Below, piece after piece: positions 1 to 9,291 of a DNA stretch of 64,000 nt. The stretch comes from Fimbriimonas sp. (GTDB lineage Bacteria; Armatimonadota; Fimbriimonadia; Fimbriimonadales; Fimbriimonadaceae). The position numbers and the translations under genes are program-made. The notes beneath the pieces were generated by a model. That model did not search any database and was not told the DNA's origin. It saw only the letters and a program-made list of their open reading frames with translations. The stretch is taken from contig JARXAE010000003.1 in NCBI GenBank assembly GCA_029866005.1, positions 248,001-312,000 of the forward strand, read 5' to 3'. Numbering within the stretch: the first letter of the stretch is position 1; every line of letters starts with the position of its first letter.

Positions 1-1
1 T

Positions 2-319
2 GCTGGACTCCCATCAGGGCTGTTCTATGGATCTTCGACCTTGAGCAAAGATCGGGAAACTCTCTACCTGCACCAGTTCGACATTCCTCGCGAGTATGTC
101 AACGCCCGTGGTATCCGAAACGCCGTGAAGCGGGTAACCGTTCTGGGAACCGGCGAGGAACTTGCGTTCAAAAAGGCAGCGACCATGGAGTGGACTGGGG
201 TCCCCGGAGACCTGGAAATCCAAATCCCCGAGGGCTTCGTACCGGACCCCGACGCAACGGTTTACAAGGTCGAACTGGAAGGTCCGCTCGAGTTGCTCAT
301 GACCAAAGGCCGGAGCTAA
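2..319 (+). CDS. GH29 alpha-L-fucosidase, C-terminal end (partial)
   Basis: The reading frame is open from the window edge, so only about the last 105 residues are present and the true start lies upstream. The remnant begins with a GLFYGSSTLSKD-type segment followed by TLYLHQFDIP and ends in a beta-rich tail (KRVTVLGTGEEL, then DPDATVYKVELEGPLEL). This pattern resembles the C-terminal beta-sandwich of GH29 alpha-L-fucosidases, where a TxYLHxxDWP segment follows the barrel. The catalytic barrel is outside the window, so activity cannot be judged. The stop codon overlaps the stop of the converging carboxypeptidase gene by four bases. The family call rests on the tail motif alone; another beta-sandwich-tailed glycosidase is possible. 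Confidence 0.6.
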   Translation, partial: AGLPSGLFYGSSTLSKDRETLYLHQFDIPREYVNARGIRNAVKRVTVLGTGEELAFKKAATMEWTGVPGDLEIQIPEGFVPDPDATVYKVELEGPLELLMTKGRS

Positions 320-2847
320 TTCCCCGGCATCAGAATGAGTGAGTTGAGCAGAAGCTTGTGGAGACCCGGCCACATCGCTCGCTCGCATGGGTCTTGGGCG
401 AACCAGATGATGTGCCCGCGACCCAGTGGCTCATCATGGAGCCAAACCGTGCCCTTGATCGCCTTCTCGGTCTCCTCGCCCCACATCCAACCAGTGAGGT
501 GCTTGGAGGTGTCGTCGTCGGCAAACTTCACCACTCCGCCGCCTTCTTTTCGAGCTTTAAAGAACGAGTCTCCATCGACCGGGACGGCGATTCGGTCGCC
601 GTCATAGCCGCTGGCAAGCAAAGATCGCTTATCAAGAACCGCCTGGAAAATTGCTCCTGGGATCGCCCGGGTTTCTGAGCTTCCAGTGAAGGAGGCAACT
701 CCGGAAGGGTTCTCACCATAGACGACCAGAACGCCGCCCTCTCGAACCCACTCTTTGACTTTGCTATTACCTAGAGCGCCAGAGCCGGAAGGGGCGATGA
801 TTGCTGTGTAATCACGAATCGCTGGGGTGCCCAGGGCGTTCGTCCCGAGCGAAACGAACGGGAGTTTGAACTCTTGCTCAAGAGTGAACCAGGTTCCACT
901 CACGCCCGTCATGTTCGCCCCGTTGCCGAAGACGACACCGATGTTTGGCGCTCGCAGACCGGCGAGCCGGTTCCCCGGTCCTTCACGTCCGGATTCGGGG
1001 TAGGAAGTTGTCAAAGGAGTGACCTCAGAGCCTCGTGAGAAAGTGGCTTTATTGATCAGCATGGCCGTTTCTTCGGGATTACGAAGGGCAAAGATGACGA
1101 ACGATCCTTTGGTGATTTTTTGATCGCCCAAGTTCATGTCAGCGGTTGCAACCGATACCTTCACGCCATCGGCAAGGAGATCCCGAACCGCCAAAACATC
1201 CTCCGAGTCGCGGTAGGCAATTACCCAGCCGAGGGGATTGTTCTGAACTTGAGGTGTCAAGGTCTGATACGCTTTAGTGGTTGGAACTTTCTCCGAGCCA
1301 TCAGTCCAATATGCCTTTAGGTCGTAAACAAATGGTAGCGCCCAGCCCGTCAGATCGTAGAACTCGGTACCCTCGGGACCTGGGTACTGCTCTCCTTCTG
1401 GAGCAGTCTTCTTTTTATTCATTTGGGCGTCGATAAACTCCTTCTCAAAATCGGAGACGCGCTCAAGGAGTGACTTGGCTACTGGGCCAAACTCCTGGCG
1501 AAGGTCAACGACTAGTGTGTAGGGGTCTAGTTCATACTTGTCCTTCTTATTCGTCCAAAGGTCGTTGGCTTCGAGCCGAGGGAGTTCGACTTTGCCACCA
1601 GAAGTCGGCTGTTGCTGTGCAAAGGCGTACTCGGAGACGACGCCAGTGCGCATGAAGTGCTCGTTCAACCGCTTGAGAACTCGAAGGTCTTTACTGGTGA
1701 TGTAAACCTTTTTCATCTCACTGCCTTCGGCGGTGACTGCGGCTTTCTTGTACTTCGCCCAGTCGGCGATGAGTTCGTCCCGCTTCTCAGCTGCGGTTTT
1801 GATGACGGCGAGGGCCGTGGTTAAATGCTTCGCTGCGCCTTCGCGCAAGGTCGAAATGGAGCCGTCATTACGGCTCTTCGACAAGACTTTGCCACCATCG
1901 GTTTCGTGCGTAATCCCAATCGCTCCGCTGAGTGCGGCGTGGGCATCGAGATAACAGGGAGCATAAAAGTCGAAATCCTCCTTGATAAAGTAACTCCAGC
2001 CTGTCTTGTCGAACGCTTTGGCACAAGCTCGACCGAGAATGTCCGTCCACTTATTGAGCCGGTCGCGGTCAACATTCTTGTTGATCGACATCGGGTTCGG
2101 TGGGAAGAAGTAGTTCTGAACCTGGCCGTGCTGATCGATGTAAATCTGCGGGCGTATCGACTGCATCAACTTGACTTCTGCACGAGTTTCCTTTTGGGAG
2201 AATGAGATGCGGTCGCGGTTCATGTCGAACCGGTAGTGGTTGTACCGTCCCCACAGAAGGTTGATCTCGTACGACTCAAACGCGCCGTCTTGGTAGTTCC
2301 CGCGGGCGTAGGAGTTGTAGCCAACCGCGAATCGCTCGTGACCGTCGGGGTTATAAACCGGATTCAGGATGACAACTGTATTTTCAAGGGCTTTAGCAAA
2401 TTCACCCTTTCCTGCGACGAGGTTGTAAAACAGCTCCATCCCTGACTCAAAAGATGCGGGCTCGTTACCGTGAATCGTCTGGTTGATCCAAACGATGGCA
2501 GGCGTATCCTTCGGCGGTTCAGTCCCGGTGGAACCTGCCTTCTCCATCGCCTTCTGTATCTGGTCCCATCTCGCGATGTTCTTGGGCGATGAAATCGCGT
2601 AGACACGAAGGGGGAAATTCTGGTTCGAGGTTCCGTAGTCAATCCGCTGAACCTTGCCACCTGCTTTTGCCGCGATGGCATCGTACACCCGCTCTTGCTC
2701 GCGGTAGGTCGTAATTCGTGAGCCAATCTTGTATCCCAAAACTGACTCAGGAGTCGGAACGCCTCCACTGAACGGTCCGTTGAGGTGCATATTCGCGTCG
2801 GCTTGGAGGTGACTGAGAAGAACCGTTGCGAGAGCGGCAGAGAACAT
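316..2847 (-). CDS. Secreted M14 zinc carboxypeptidase
   Basis: The 843-residue protein has a short hydrophobic N-terminus typical of a secretion signal (MFSAALATVLLSHLQADA). The M14 metallocarboxypeptidase domain follows, with the zinc motif HGNE at residues 126-129 in the context INQTIHGNEPASFE, then LNPVYNPDGHERF and DMNRDR. A further histidine in YIDQHGQVQNYFFPP is the likely third metal ligand. The domain occupies roughly residues 40-350. The remaining 500 residues contain glutamine-amidotransferase-like segments (DYTAIIAPSGSG, GGVLVVYGENP), as seen in large secreted M14 proteins of environmental bacteria. It probably trims peptides outside the cytoplasm. The ATG start is supported by a -10 hexamer six bases upstream and by the signal peptide. 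Confidence 0.88.
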   Translation of the reverse strand: MFSAALATVLLSHLQADANMHLNGPFSGGVPTPESVLGYKIGSRITTYREQERVYDAIAAKAGGKVQRIDYGTSNQNFPLRVYAISSPKNIARWDQIQKAMEKAGSTGTEPPKDTPAIVWINQTIHGNEPASFESGMELFYNLVAGKGEFAKALENTVVILNPVYNPDGHERFAVGYNSYARGNYQDGAFESYEINLLWGRYNHYRFDMNRDRISFSQKETRAEVKLMQSIRPQIYIDQHGQVQNYFFPPNPMSINKNVDRDRLNKWTDILGRACAKAFDKTGWSYFIKEDFDFYAPCYLDAHAALSGAIGITHETDGGKVLSKSRNDGSISTLREGAAKHLTTALAVIKTAAEKRDELIADWAKYKKAAVTAEGSEMKKVYITSKDLRVLKRLNEHFMRTGVVSEYAFAQQQPTSGGKVELPRLEANDLWTNKKDKYELDPYTLVVDLRQEFGPVAKSLLERVSDFEKEFIDAQMNKKKTAPEGEQYPGPEGTEFYDLTGWALPFVYDLKAYWTDGSEKVPTTKAYQTLTPQVQNNPLGWVIAYRDSEDVLAVRDLLADGVKVSVATADMNLGDQKITKGSFVIFALRNPEETAMLINKATFSRGSEVTPLTTSYPESGREGPGNRLAGLRAPNIGVVFGNGANMTGVSGTWFTLEQEFKLPFVSLGTNALGTPAIRDYTAIIAPSGSGALGNSKVKEWVREGGVLVVYGENPSGVASFTGSSETRAIPGAIFQAVLDKRSLLASGYDGDRIAVPVDGDSFFKARKEGGGVVKFADDDTSKHLTGWMWGEETEKAIKGTVWLHDEPLGRGHIIWFAQDPCERAMWPGLHKLLLNSLILMPGN

Positions 2848-2853
2848 TTCGCT

Positions 2854-2859
2854 AGTCTA
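2854..2859 (-). promoter_or_regulatory. Leaderless-type -10 element of the M14 gene
   Basis: On the minus strand TAGACT is followed by six bases and then the start ATG, which would place the transcription start at the ATG. It matches the TANNNT-N6-ATG pattern found repeatedly in this window. Confidence 0.55.
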
Positions 2860-3033
2860 TCCCAAGGGGAGTTTGCAGTGGTCCGGGAGTGGTGAGCACC
2901 TTGTGGATCCGCCCAACGCTGTAACTCCGAGCCTCAAAACTTGTCAAAGCCCCTGTATATTTGCCAGCAACCAGCCAATACCTCTTCTTGTGAGGCGGAC
3001 AACGCTTCAATTCAACCTGAGAAAGGGCATACG

Positions 3034-3300
3034 ATGAGTGAAAGGCGAAAGTCAGAGGGATTGGTAAGCATTAGCGTTGCCAGCAAGATCACAGCAGTGG
3101 AAATCCACACGCTGCGGTATTGGGAGCGCGAGTTCGAGGAGTTTCTCGAGCCAGTGCGCACAGACGGCGGTCAACGACGCTACCGACCAGAAGATATTCA
3201 AACTGTCTTCACGATCAAGCGACTTGTTCGCGACGAGATGTTTAGCATCGCTGGTGCCCGCAAGTTCCTTGCCAGGCAACGCAGCGAAAGAGCCGCATGA
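3034..3300 (+). CDS. Small MerR-family DNA-binding regulator
   Basis: The 88-residue protein consists almost only of a MerR winged-helix domain. VSISVASKITAVEIHTLRYWERE is the helix-turn-helix (quoted in parts: VSISVASKITAVE, then IHTLRYWERE), GGQRRYRPEDIQTV is the wing, and TIKRLVRDEMFSIAGARKFL follows. There is no effector-binding or dimerisation coiled coil, so it resembles sensor-less MerR proteins. I chose the ATG at 3034 because GAGAAAGGG lies at Shine-Dalgarno distance; a TTG at 2941 in the same frame would add an unconserved stretch. Its last codon overlaps the ATG of the glycosyltransferase gene (ATGA), so the two are translated together. The 186 bases upstream hold no other gene that I can see. 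Confidence 0.8.
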   Translation: MSERRKSEGLVSISVASKITAVEIHTLRYWEREFEEFLEPVRTDGGQRRYRPEDIQTVFTIKRLVRDEMFSIAGARKFLARQRSERAA

Positions 3301-5330
3301 AACCCCATCCGGTTGCCCAACAAGCCCGCGAGAGCCTTCACAAGCACCACTTTCTTGCCGCGCGTGAGCAACTTTCTATGGCTCTTGAAAAAGAGCCAAA
3401 CCACCCCGATTTGCTCTGCGAGCACCTTTTTGTCGAATCCTATTTCGGCCATGAAGAGGTCGCCTCACGGAGATTTGCCGAGACCGTCGGCGCCCCTCGA
3501 CACCATGATCTTGAACTGTTTCTGTCGCGTTACTACTATTGCCGCCAACTGGTGGCACAACGATGTTCCCGTGCCGACGTTTCGGCAGATGGTTGGCTAA
3601 TCTCCCATCCGTACACTCCTGAATCTGGCATCGGGGCTCGCATTAGTGCTTGCCTGATCGTGAAGAATGAGGAGGCAGTACTAGAGAAGTGCCTTGCTTC
3701 CCTGCAAGGGATCGTCGACGAAATCGTCGTCGTCGATACTGGCTCCACCGACCGGACGATGGAGATTGCCCGCCGATTCGGGGCTATCGAAGGGTACTTC
3801 GAGTGGATCAAAGATTTTTCTGCGGCTCGGAACCATGCGCTTTCGCTAGCAACCGGTGAGTGGGCACTTTGGATCGACGCCGACGAGCAACTCGATCCGT
3901 CGTGCCGCGAGGAGTTTGAGAAGGCGGTCTGCCGACCGCACATTGGTGGCTTTAGCATTGAGATTATCAACTACCTCGACGAATCCGGAACGATCACCGA
4001 GTTCGTTCACTCCCCAACGCGACTGTTCCGGCGGATCCCTGGCGTCCAATTCTCTGAGCCGATTCACGAGCAGATCACACCTTCATTAATCTCCCTTGGG
4101 CTCCCCTGGACTCCGCTGCCCGCTGCGAAAATACATCACGACGGCTACCGTGAGGAACTCGTTAAGTCCAAAGACAAAGTCAAGCGCACTCTTGAGATGC
4201 TTGAGAAGGCAGTCGGCGAGAACCCGAACGATCCTTTCCAACTCTTCAACTTGGCGAACACCCAGTTCGTCGCCAAAACCTACCAGCAGGCGGCCGAAAC
4301 TGCGGAGAAGTGCGTGCGAAATCTTGCCGCATCCGGAGCTGATTACGGCTGTTCGGCTTTCCAAATCTGGGCGACTGCCCTTGACATGGACGGACGATCC
4401 GAAGAAGCCGTAAAGGTATGCGAACTCTGTGCGGGCACTGCTTACGCAGGAATCGTTAATGAGTATCTCTGGTCTATCGCCCTCTACAACTTGGGGCGAT
4501 ATGACGAGGCCCATGCCGCTGTTGATCGCTGTCTAGCTCTCAGTTGGCCCGAAAACTTTGTTGGTGACAAAGCCATCGCCGACTTCCGCCGTTACGGTCA
4601 CAAAGCGATGATCTTTGGCGCCCAAGAGAATTGGTCAGATGCCCTCAAGTGGTACGACGAGACTCTTTCGCGACAGCCCGGTTTTCCACCCGCTCTTCTC
4701 GGACGAGGCGAGGCACTCTTGAAGATGGAGCGATTGGATGAGGCAGAACTCACCTACCGCATGGCGCTTTCGAACGCAAGTACTCGATGGGCTGCAGATC
4801 GAGGTCTCGGAATGATCGCCGCCGCAAGAGGAGACTTTTCAACCGCGAGTCGGCACTACAAGGCTGCCTGGGACGCCTCTCCAAGTGATCTCGGTCTATG
4901 GGAGTCGTGGGCGTTTGCGGTGATCAAGCTCGGTGACCCCGTCACGCCGTTCCAAATGCTCGAGAAGTATCAGCCTCTTGACGCCAATCTGCTCATGAAA
5001 TGGGCGGATGCACTCGCATCGGTCGGTCGGCTAGACGAGGCCCTCGGTTGTTTCCGACGGGCGATGACCCTCGCACCTCAAGATTCCAACATCCAGTTTA
5101 GTTGCGGAGACCTTCTGTACAAACTGGGCTACTATCCTCAGGCGGCGGAGATGTATCACGTCGGCCTACAGCTTCGGCCCAAGTTTGCTGAAGGCTGGTT
5201 TGTGCTGGGCAATGCGATGGCTCAAATGAACCTCGATCAGGGCGCCGAAGGGTGCTACCGACAGGCTTTGAACCTTGATCCCAATCACACGAAAGCAAAG
5301 GCAAACCTTAACGTAGTTATCGCGGCGTAG
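3297..5330 (+). CDS. GT2 glycosyltransferase with flanking TPR repeats
   Basis: This 677-residue cytoplasmic protein has three parts. Residues 1-65 are helical and TPR-like. Residues 115-330 form a family 2 glycosyltransferase (RISACLIVKNEEAVLEKCL, EIVVVDTGSTD at 142-152, and the DxD-type WIDADEQL near 192-199). Residues 330-677 are a run of TPR repeats with typical motifs such as DPFQLFNLANTQF and FAEGWFVLGNAMAQMN. GT2-TPR proteins of the SPBc2-like group transfer sugars from nucleotide donors, often to protein or cell-surface acceptors, and the TPR region may hold the acceptor. The start ATG overlaps the MerR stop. The acceptor cannot be deduced from the sequence. Confidence 0.85.
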   Translation: MKPHPVAQQARESLHKHHFLAAREQLSMALEKEPNHPDLLCEHLFVESYFGHEEVASRRFAETVGAPRHHDLELFLSRYYYCRQLVAQRCSRADVSADGWLISHPYTPESGIGARISACLIVKNEEAVLEKCLASLQGIVDEIVVVDTGSTDRTMEIARRFGAIEGYFEWIKDFSAARNHALSLATGEWALWIDADEQLDPSCREEFEKAVCRPHIGGFSIEIINYLDESGTITEFVHSPTRLFRRIPGVQFSEPIHEQITPSLISLGLPWTPLPAAKIHHDGYREELVKSKDKVKRTLEMLEKAVGENPNDPFQLFNLANTQFVAKTYQQAAETAEKCVRNLAASGADYGCSAFQIWATALDMDGRSEEAVKVCELCAGTAYAGIVNEYLWSIALYNLGRYDEAHAAVDRCLALSWPENFVGDKAIADFRRYGHKAMIFGAQENWSDALKWYDETLSRQPGFPPALLGRGEALLKMERLDEAELTYRMALSNASTRWAADRGLGMIAAARGDFSTASRHYKAAWDASPSDLGLWESWAFAVIKLGDPVTPFQMLEKYQPLDANLLMKWADALASVGRLDEALGCFRRAMTLAPQDSNIQFSCGDLLYKLGYYPQAAEMYHVGLQLRPKFAEGWFVLGNAMAQMNLDQGAEGCYRQALNLDPNHTKAKANLNVVIAA

Positions 5331-5337
5331 TTCGGGC

Positions 5338-5343
5338 TAAACT
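5338..5343 (+). promoter_or_regulatory. Leaderless-type -10 element, amidohydrolase operon
   Basis: TAAACT lies seven bases before the ATG at 5351. The same GGCTAAACTG string precedes the gene at 28693. A transcript starting here would have essentially no 5' leader. Confidence 0.45.
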
Positions 5344-5350
5344 GCCCCTC

Positions 5351-6634
5351 ATGCGATTATTCCCGGTACTGTTTTGCATTGCGCCCGTGGTTGTTGTTGC
5401 GCAGTCCACGACAACAGTCATTACCGAAGTCACGGTGAAAGTAGGCGATGGCAAGACTCTCGAAAATCAGGCAGTTCTCATCGCCGACGGCAAGATCCTC
5501 GCCGTTGGAAACCTCCTAGATTTTTCGGGTAACCCCACCAAAGTCTCGGGCAAAGGCAAGTTCCTCTATCCGGGCTTCATCGACGCCTACTCCACAAGGC
5601 TACAAAAGTCTGCGCCGGAACCCAAGCAGGAAGGCCGACCAGAAACGAATACAACCGCACCTCCCTACATGTGGGCAGGTAACCGGAAGGGGATTTACTC
5701 AGATCACTCTACTGCTTCCCTCCTTGACTTTGAAAAGGACTCCAGCTCGTTTGAAAACGGCATCACGAGCGCATTTCTGGTTCCTAACAAAGGCTCCATC
5801 CGAGGAGCCGGAGCAGTCGTCAATCTATTGCCGTCCAGTGCGAAAGATAGAGTTCTAAACCCGGATGGGGCGTTTGGACTCTCCTACCGAGGCGGCGCAG
5901 GAGAGGGCTACCCCTCCAACATCCTCGGTGTCATCGCGCTGATGCGGCAAGTGCTCGCCGACGCGAAAAGTACGGCAGAAGGCGTGGATGTCGGCGCACC
6001 AAAGGATAACCTTAAGGCAATCACCGACCTTGGACCCCTCCTGACCGGTAAGCGTTCTGGCGTCTTTGAGGTCAATTTTGACCGTGAGATCGAGCGATCC
6101 TCACGCATCGCCTCCGAATTCAACTTTCCCTTCATGATTGCCGGAGGGCGAGATGCCTACAAGACGATTCCTCTGCTCACCAAAGCAAAGGCCCCCGTGT
6201 TGCTGATGGTGGATTACAACGACGCCCCCTCAGTCGAGCCGGACAAGGAGACCGTCGCCCCCGCCGATAGAACTCCTGTTGAATACAAACAAGAGCGTCT
6301 TGCTCGTTGGAAGGAGCAGATTTCGGCTCCAACAAAGCTCTTTCAGGCCGGAATTCCCGTCGCATTCAGCTCTGGTACTTCCCCAGGGGACTTCCTCAAA
6401 AATGTGCGAGTTCTCATCAAGAACGGTCTTCCTGCAGATGACGCGCTGAAGGCAATGACGATCAACCCGGCCAAGATTTTTGGCCTTGACTCTCAACTCG
6501 GTACTGTCGAGGTTGGAAAGATGGCAAATCTAGTTCTCATGAGCGGCCCAATGGAAAACGAAACAAGCAAAGTAGAGGGTCTCTGGATCGCCGGAACCCC
6601 AATTGTTGACCCAACCAAAGGAGGTGCGAAATGA
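5351..6634 (+). CDS. Secreted amidohydrolase-like protein lacking the HxH metal motif
   Basis: This 427-residue protein starts with a clear signal peptide (MRLFPVLFCIAPVVVVAQS). It has the amidohydrolase-superfamily frame: an N-terminal beta sandwich (ENQAVLIADGKILAVG), the barrel-entry motif GKGKFLYPGFIDAY near residues 68-80, and the C-terminal signature MTINPAKIFGLDSQLGTVEVGKMANLVLM. At the point where active members have PGxIDxHxH, this protein reads PGFIDAYSTRL, so both first-strand metal ligands are missing. It may be a non-catalytic partner of the next gene, whose ATG overlaps its stop (ATGA). The substrate is unknown. Confidence 0.8.
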   Translation: MRLFPVLFCIAPVVVVAQSTTTVITEVTVKVGDGKTLENQAVLIADGKILAVGNLLDFSGNPTKVSGKGKFLYPGFIDAYSTRLQKSAPEPKQEGRPETNTTAPPYMWAGNRKGIYSDHSTASLLDFEKDSSSFENGITSAFLVPNKGSIRGAGAVVNLLPSSAKDRVLNPDGAFGLSYRGGAGEGYPSNILGVIALMRQVLADAKSTAEGVDVGAPKDNLKAITDLGPLLTGKRSGVFEVNFDREIERSSRIASEFNFPFMIAGGRDAYKTIPLLTKAKAPVLLMVDYNDAPSVEPDKETVAPADRTPVEYKQERLARWKEQISAPTKLFQAGIPVAFSSGTSPGDFLKNVRVLIKNGLPADDALKAMTINPAKIFGLDSQLGTVEVGKMANLVLMSGPMENETSKVEGLWIAGTPIVDPTKGGAK

Positions 6635-9291
6635 AAAACTTCTCGCTGCTCGCACTGATGCTCGGCTCCGTCGCTGGGGCCCAACAATTTCCTTTCGAAC
6701 TCGAAGCTCACCGAAAACCCTCAACCGTCACGAACGGTGACTGTCTGATCAAAGGAGGCCGCGTGATGACGGCGAGCAAAGGGAGTTTCGACAACACCGA
6801 TGTTCTCATCCAGAAGGGGAAAATCGTCCGTATTGGACGTAACCTCACTGCTCCGGCAGGAACAAAAGTGATTGACGCCACCGGAAAGGTCGTCGTCCCC
6901 GGAATCGTAGACGGGCACTCTCACCGTGGCTCGGACGGCACTAACGAAGGGGCCGACAGCATCACGGGTGAAGTTCGCATTGGCGACGTTCTCAACCTGA
7001 GCGGAATCAATGTTTGGACTGCTCTTGCCAGCGGCCATACGTCAGCTATGGTTCTCCACGGTTCAGCCAACAACGTCGGCGGTCAGAGCATGGTGCTGAA
7101 ATACAAGTACGGTCGCTCCGCGACCGAGGCACCTATCCCCGATGCACCGCGGATGATCAAGTTCGCCCTTGGCGAAAATGTGACTCGCAAGTCGTCGACA
7201 AACCCAACCCGCTATCCCAACACGAGAATGGGTCAAGAGCAGGTGTACCGAAACGGCTTTAATGAAGCCAAAAAGTACAAGTCTGCTTGGGCAGACTTTA
7301 ACTCAGGAAAGACGAAAGTCAAGCCACGACGCGACATCCGACTGGAAACCCTGAGCGACATTCTCGACCGCAAGATCTGGATCCAGTGCCACAGCTACCG
7401 CAGTGACGAAATGCTGATGATGGTCCGCCTCTCGCAGGAGTTCGGTTTCAAGATCGGAGCGATGCAGCACGCGCTTGAGGCCTACAAGATTGCTCCTGAA
7501 CTGGCGAAAGCCAAAGTCGGAATCTCAATCTTTAGTGACGAGTGGAGCTTCAAACAAGAAGGTTACGATTGCATCCCCTGGAACGCCTGGATTTGTCAAA
7601 AGGCGGGAGTGAACGTCTCGATCAACACCGACGGTCTTTCCGGCACGACCTCGCTCAACGTTGACGCGGGCAAAACTATCCGCTTCGGTGGACTCACTGA
7701 AGAGCAAGCCCTTCAAACGATCACGATCAACCCCGCGAAGGAACTCGGAATCGACCACCGAACTGGCTCACTCGAACCAGGAAAGGACGCCGACATCGCG
7801 ATTTGGGATGGCACCCCGCTGAGCACTCAAGCCAAGTGCGTCATGACCATGATCGAGGGCGAAGTGTTCTTCGAGCGTCGAGACGCTTTCGGTATCGATA
7901 AGGCATCGACGGCAAAGCAACACCTGGACCGAAAGATGAACAACTGGGAAGGGACGACTCTTCCTCGGAAGTCGAATTCGTATGTGATCCAAGGCGCAAC
8001 AATCCACACGATCAGTGGTGAAGATATCACCGACGGTTCGGTTGTGATTGAAAATGGCAAGATCACTGGGGTTGGCAAGTCGGTAAAGATTCCGGCCGGA
8101 GCGAGCATTGTCAACGCCCGCGGTCAACACGTCTTCCCCGGATTCTTCGATGCGAACTCTTCCATCGGCTTGGCGGAAATCGGCCCGATTCCTGTGATGA
8201 ACGACAATCGGGAGTTTGGAATCTTTAACCCCGAGCTTGATTCGCTGACCAACATCTGGTGTGAAAGTGCGCACTTCGGACCAGCTAAGTTTAACGGAGT
8301 GACGAACTGCTTCTCGGCTCCGAGTGGCGGTTCGTTCTCGGGTCAGGGCGCAGTGGTTAACACTGATGGGTACACGACAGAGGAGTTTGGTGTGCAGCGC
8401 AAAGCCGCGCTGATCGTCAACTTCTCTGCCGGACGCTCACAGATGGAGTTCGATCTCTGCGACCAAATCGACTCATCCGCGCTGTTCGGAGGAGCGGCAC
8501 ACCAGGGAGATGCACACCTGACGAGAAACCAACTTGAGCAGTGGTACGAATTCCTCGGTGGAGCCGTACAGGGCACTTCGGCGGGTAACGCCCAGATTGA
8601 TCGGGCGGTGGAAGGCCAGTTTGATAAGGCGATCTCCTACATGCGTGAGCGACGAATCGAGCCCACTACTCCGCTGAACCTAAAATACGAAGCGATGCTC
8701 CCTTACATTCTCGGTCAGAAGCCAGTCGTACTTGCCGCGTCAAGTGCATCGGCGATTCGGTCAGCGGTCGCGTTCGCTCAAAAGTACCGCCTCAAAGCGG
8801 TTCTGACGGGCGCCACCGAGGCATGGAAAGAGACTGCGATCCTTAAAGAAAGCGGAATCCCAGTAATCCTTCCCGTTGCCGGCAAGAGCACGTTGGGTGC
8901 TAACTCGGTCAGCAACGCTTGGGACCCGTACGACACCCCTTATGTCCGTGCAGCGATGCTCGCTAAGGTTGGAGTCAAATTCGCTTTCTCAAGCGGAGAA
9001 GGAGCGAATGTCATGATGCTCCCACTTCGGGTAGGCATGCACATGGCATACGGACTTTCTCGACAGGATGCCCTCAAGTCGCTAACCCTTTGGCCGGCCG
9101 AAATGTTTGGAGTCTCTGACCGCCTGGGTTCTGTTGAAAAGGGCAAGATCGCAAATTTGATCATCACCGATGGCGATCCGCTGGACGTGACGTCGACAAT
9201 GCGCTATGTATTCATCAACGGTCAACCGAGGCCGCTGACTAGCAAGCACACGATGCTTCGCGACAAGTATTCCCAGCGTCTAGGTCAGTAA
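6631..9291 (+). CDS. Secreted tandem amidohydrolase, one active-looking and one degenerate domain
   Basis: The 886-residue protein has a signal peptide (MKNFSLLALMLGSVAGAQ) and two amidohydrolase modules. Module 1 (about residues 35-430) keeps metal-ligand motifs: VVPGIVDGHSHRG with H96 and H98, IQCHS, MQHALEAY, and NTDG; it ends with the ITINPAKELGIDHRTGSLEPGKDADIAIWDG signature (quoted in part: TINPAKELGIDHRTGSLEPG). Module 2 (about 450-870) has the same fold markers, including the C-terminal LWPAEMFGVSDRLGSVEKGK, but its first strand reads FPGFFDANSSIG and lacks HxH. The pairing with the preceding gene gives three barrels with one complete metal site. Related periplasmic proteins are annotated as imidazolonepropionase-like or dipeptidase-like hydrolases; the substrate is not predictable here. 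Confidence 0.82.
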   Translation: MKNFSLLALMLGSVAGAQQFPFELEAHRKPSTVTNGDCLIKGGRVMTASKGSFDNTDVLIQKGKIVRIGRNLTAPAGTKVIDATGKVVVPGIVDGHSHRGSDGTNEGADSITGEVRIGDVLNLSGINVWTALASGHTSAMVLHGSANNVGGQSMVLKYKYGRSATEAPIPDAPRMIKFALGENVTRKSSTNPTRYPNTRMGQEQVYRNGFNEAKKYKSAWADFNSGKTKVKPRRDIRLETLSDILDRKIWIQCHSYRSDEMLMMVRLSQEFGFKIGAMQHALEAYKIAPELAKAKVGISIFSDEWSFKQEGYDCIPWNAWICQKAGVNVSINTDGLSGTTSLNVDAGKTIRFGGLTEEQALQTITINPAKELGIDHRTGSLEPGKDADIAIWDGTPLSTQAKCVMTMIEGEVFFERRDAFGIDKASTAKQHLDRKMNNWEGTTLPRKSNSYVIQGATIHTISGEDITDGSVVIENGKITGVGKSVKIPAGASIVNARGQHVFPGFFDANSSIGLAEIGPIPVMNDNREFGIFNPELDSLTNIWCESAHFGPAKFNGVTNCFSAPSGGSFSGQGAVVNTDGYTTEEFGVQRKAALIVNFSAGRSQMEFDLCDQIDSSALFGGAAHQGDAHLTRNQLEQWYEFLGGAVQGTSAGNAQIDRAVEGQFDKAISYMRERRIEPTTPLNLKYEAMLPYILGQKPVVLAASSASAIRSAVAFAQKYRLKAVLTGATEAWKETAILKESGIPVILPVAGKSTLGANSVSNAWDPYDTPYVRAAMLAKVGVKFAFSSGEGANVMMLPLRVGMHMAYGLSRQDALKSLTLWPAEMFGVSDRLGSVEKGKIANLIITDGDPLDVTSTMRYVFINGQPRPLTSKHTMLRDKYSQRLGQ

